From positions 1-6,331 of the forward strand of contig NVTL01000066.1 of the NCBI GenBank assembly GCA_002401565.1: DNA of 6,331 nucleotides. The letters are read 5' to 3'. Shown piece after piece: positions 5,862 through 6,331 of this stretch. Made by a program: the position numbers and the translations under genes. Position 1 is the first letter of the stretch. Each line of letters opens with the position of its first letter. This DNA is from Rhodospirillaceae bacterium (lineage in GTDB: Bacteria > Pseudomonadota > Alphaproteobacteria > Rhodospirillales > Magnetovibrionaceae). A model generated the notes under the pieces. It was given only the letters and a program-made list of their open reading frames with translations, did not search any database and was not told the DNA's origin.

Positions 5862-5989
5862 CGTAACGCGTTTTTTTATAAAGCCCTTAAAAACAAAGAC
5901 CCCAGCCATTTCCCAACCTTCTTAAGGCTTAAATCTAGTCAAGGACATAAGTTTGGGTACTTTTCCCCAGAAATAATGTGGGAAATAGC

Positions 5990-6017
5990 TTGATTTAAGG
6001 GGGGTCGTCCAGATAAT
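5990..6017 (+). promoter_or_regulatory. Putative sigma-70-type promoter of motA
   Basis: TTGATT at 5990-5995 and GATAAT at 6012-6017 are separated by 16 bp. They match the -35 consensus at 4 of 6 bases and the -10 consensus at 5 of 6. Transcription would begin near 6024, giving a leader of about 48 bases. That start coincides with the left half of the CtrA-type box, so a bound regulator there would be expected to interfere with this promoter. Confidence 0.45.
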
Positions 6018-6023
6018 CTGTGC

Positions 6024-6038
6024 TTAACAAAGTTTTAA
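6024..6038. promoter_or_regulatory. CtrA-type box TTAA-N7-TTAA upstream of motA
   Basis: The sequence is TTAA CAAAGTT TTAA, an exact full CtrA consensus, ending 33 bp before the motA ATG. It is the second such perfect box in the window, and both precede motility or chemotaxis genes. It may act as an activating -35 region for a start closer to motA, or as a repressing site over the sigma-70-like promoter just upstream. The sequence cannot decide between these. Confidence 0.55.
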
Positions 6039-6071
6039 CAAAAATTTCTTTCCCTTGGGACGCATTTTCCT

Positions 6072-6331
6072 ATGCTGTTTATCGTCGGTTTTATTACAGT
6101 TATTGCCACCGTTATGGGTGGTTACGTCATGGGCGGCGGGCACGTTGACGTGCTCTGGCAGCCTCTTGAATTTTTGATCATCTTTGGAGCGGGCATCGGT
6201 GCGTTCCTGATTTCGTATCCAATGAACGTCGTCAAAGGTGTTCTGGGCAGCCTCGGCAAGCTTCTCAAGGGCTCCAAATACAACGGCGACAGTTATCTGG
6301 AACTTCTCTCGTGTTTGTACACCATCTTTAA
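6072..6331 (+). CDS. motA: Flagellar motor stator protein MotA, N-terminal part (cut by window edge)
   Basis: MotA forms, with MotB, the inner-membrane ion channel that drives flagellar rotation. The first 86 codons are present, and the reading frame runs off the right edge. The translation begins MLFIVGFITVIATVMGGYVM (first membrane helix, about 2-20), then GGGHVDVLWQPLEFLIIFGA and GIGAFLISYP (second helix, about 32-49), then VVKGVLGSLGKLLKGSKY and the start of the cytoplasmic domain with SYLELLSCLYTIF. This is the classical proteobacterial MotA pattern, including the GGH-x-x-x-LWQP-x-E loop. The charged residues that contact FliG come later and are not visible. The start ATG is set by the conserved MLFI beginning; its Shine-Dalgarno (GGGA, 11 bases upstream) is weak. 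The upstream CtrA-type box suggests motility-linked regulation. motB is expected downstream but is outside the window. Confidence 0.96.
   Translation, partial: MLFIVGFITVIATVMGGYVMGGGHVDVLWQPLEFLIIFGAGIGAFLISYPMNVVKGVLGSLGKLLKGSKYNGDSYLELLSCLYTIF

Noticed and set aside
5848..5925. 25-codon plus-strand ORF (MSKHNVTRFF...) in the methyltransferase-motA gap
   Set aside because: No Shine-Dalgarno; an A-run precedes it, and its codons include long T and A runs typical of noncoding AT-rich DNA.
6009..6016. CCAGATAA resembling the -10 of a flagellar sigma-28 promoter (GCCGATAA)
   Set aside because: Only 6 of 8 bases match and no TAAA-type -35 lies at the right spacing; the same bases fit a sigma-70 -10 (GATAAT) better.
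1..6331. Mobile elements, CRISPR arrays, tRNA or rRNA genes, defence or toxin-antitoxin systems
   Set aside because: No transposase, integrase, regularly spaced repeat, tRNA-like cloverleaf or defence-type gene was seen; the coding content is conserved housekeeping and motility genes.

Overview
This window looks like an ordinary chromosomal segment of a motile alphaproteobacterium, probably a Rhodospirillales-like or marine relative such as the magnetospirilla or Terasakiella group. The placement is an inference from gene content. It rests on an Mg-type HemB in which aspartates replace the zinc cysteines, an alphaproteobacterial small protein beside panD, a CheW and a MotA that resemble alphaproteobacterial versions, and two perfect TTAA-N7-TTAA boxes (the consensus of the alphaproteobacterial regulator CtrA). 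I see no mobile element, CRISPR array, rRNA, tRNA or defence system.

Layout. Positions 1-1603 hold four minus-strand genes, transcribed right to left: a small conserved protein, panD (aspartate decarboxylase), rpiB (ribose-5-phosphate isomerase B) and glyA (serine hydroxymethyltransferase, cut by the left edge). Spacing is 16, 92 and 27 bp. hemB (porphobilinogen synthase) diverges from this cluster and reads rightward. It ends at a strong bidirectional terminator at 2749-2790 shared with a convergent CheW-like gene on the minus strand. A 195-bp control region separates cheW from the divergent ilvA (threonine ammonia-lyase with a C-terminal ACT domain). The ilvA stop codon overlaps the stop of a small basic unknown protein on the minus strand. 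Upstream of that lies a membrane-anchored methyltransferase, also minus. A 309-bp AT-rich region follows, and then motA (flagellar stator) runs off the right edge.

How the genes fit together. The left half is housekeeping metabolism: one-carbon units, pentose phosphate, beta-alanine for pantothenate and CoA, and the second step of the tetrapyrrole pathway. The right half mixes amino-acid metabolism with motility. The most interesting regulatory signal is that the two motility or chemotaxis genes, cheW and motA, are the two genes with a perfect CtrA-type box in their upstream region, which suggests cell-cycle or CtrA-linked control. Secondary points are a GCGACTTA octamer repeated in two intergenic regions, a charged insert inside the CheW domain, an extended PanD tail, and palindromic elements between the methyltransferase and motA. 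No clearly new multi-gene system is visible.
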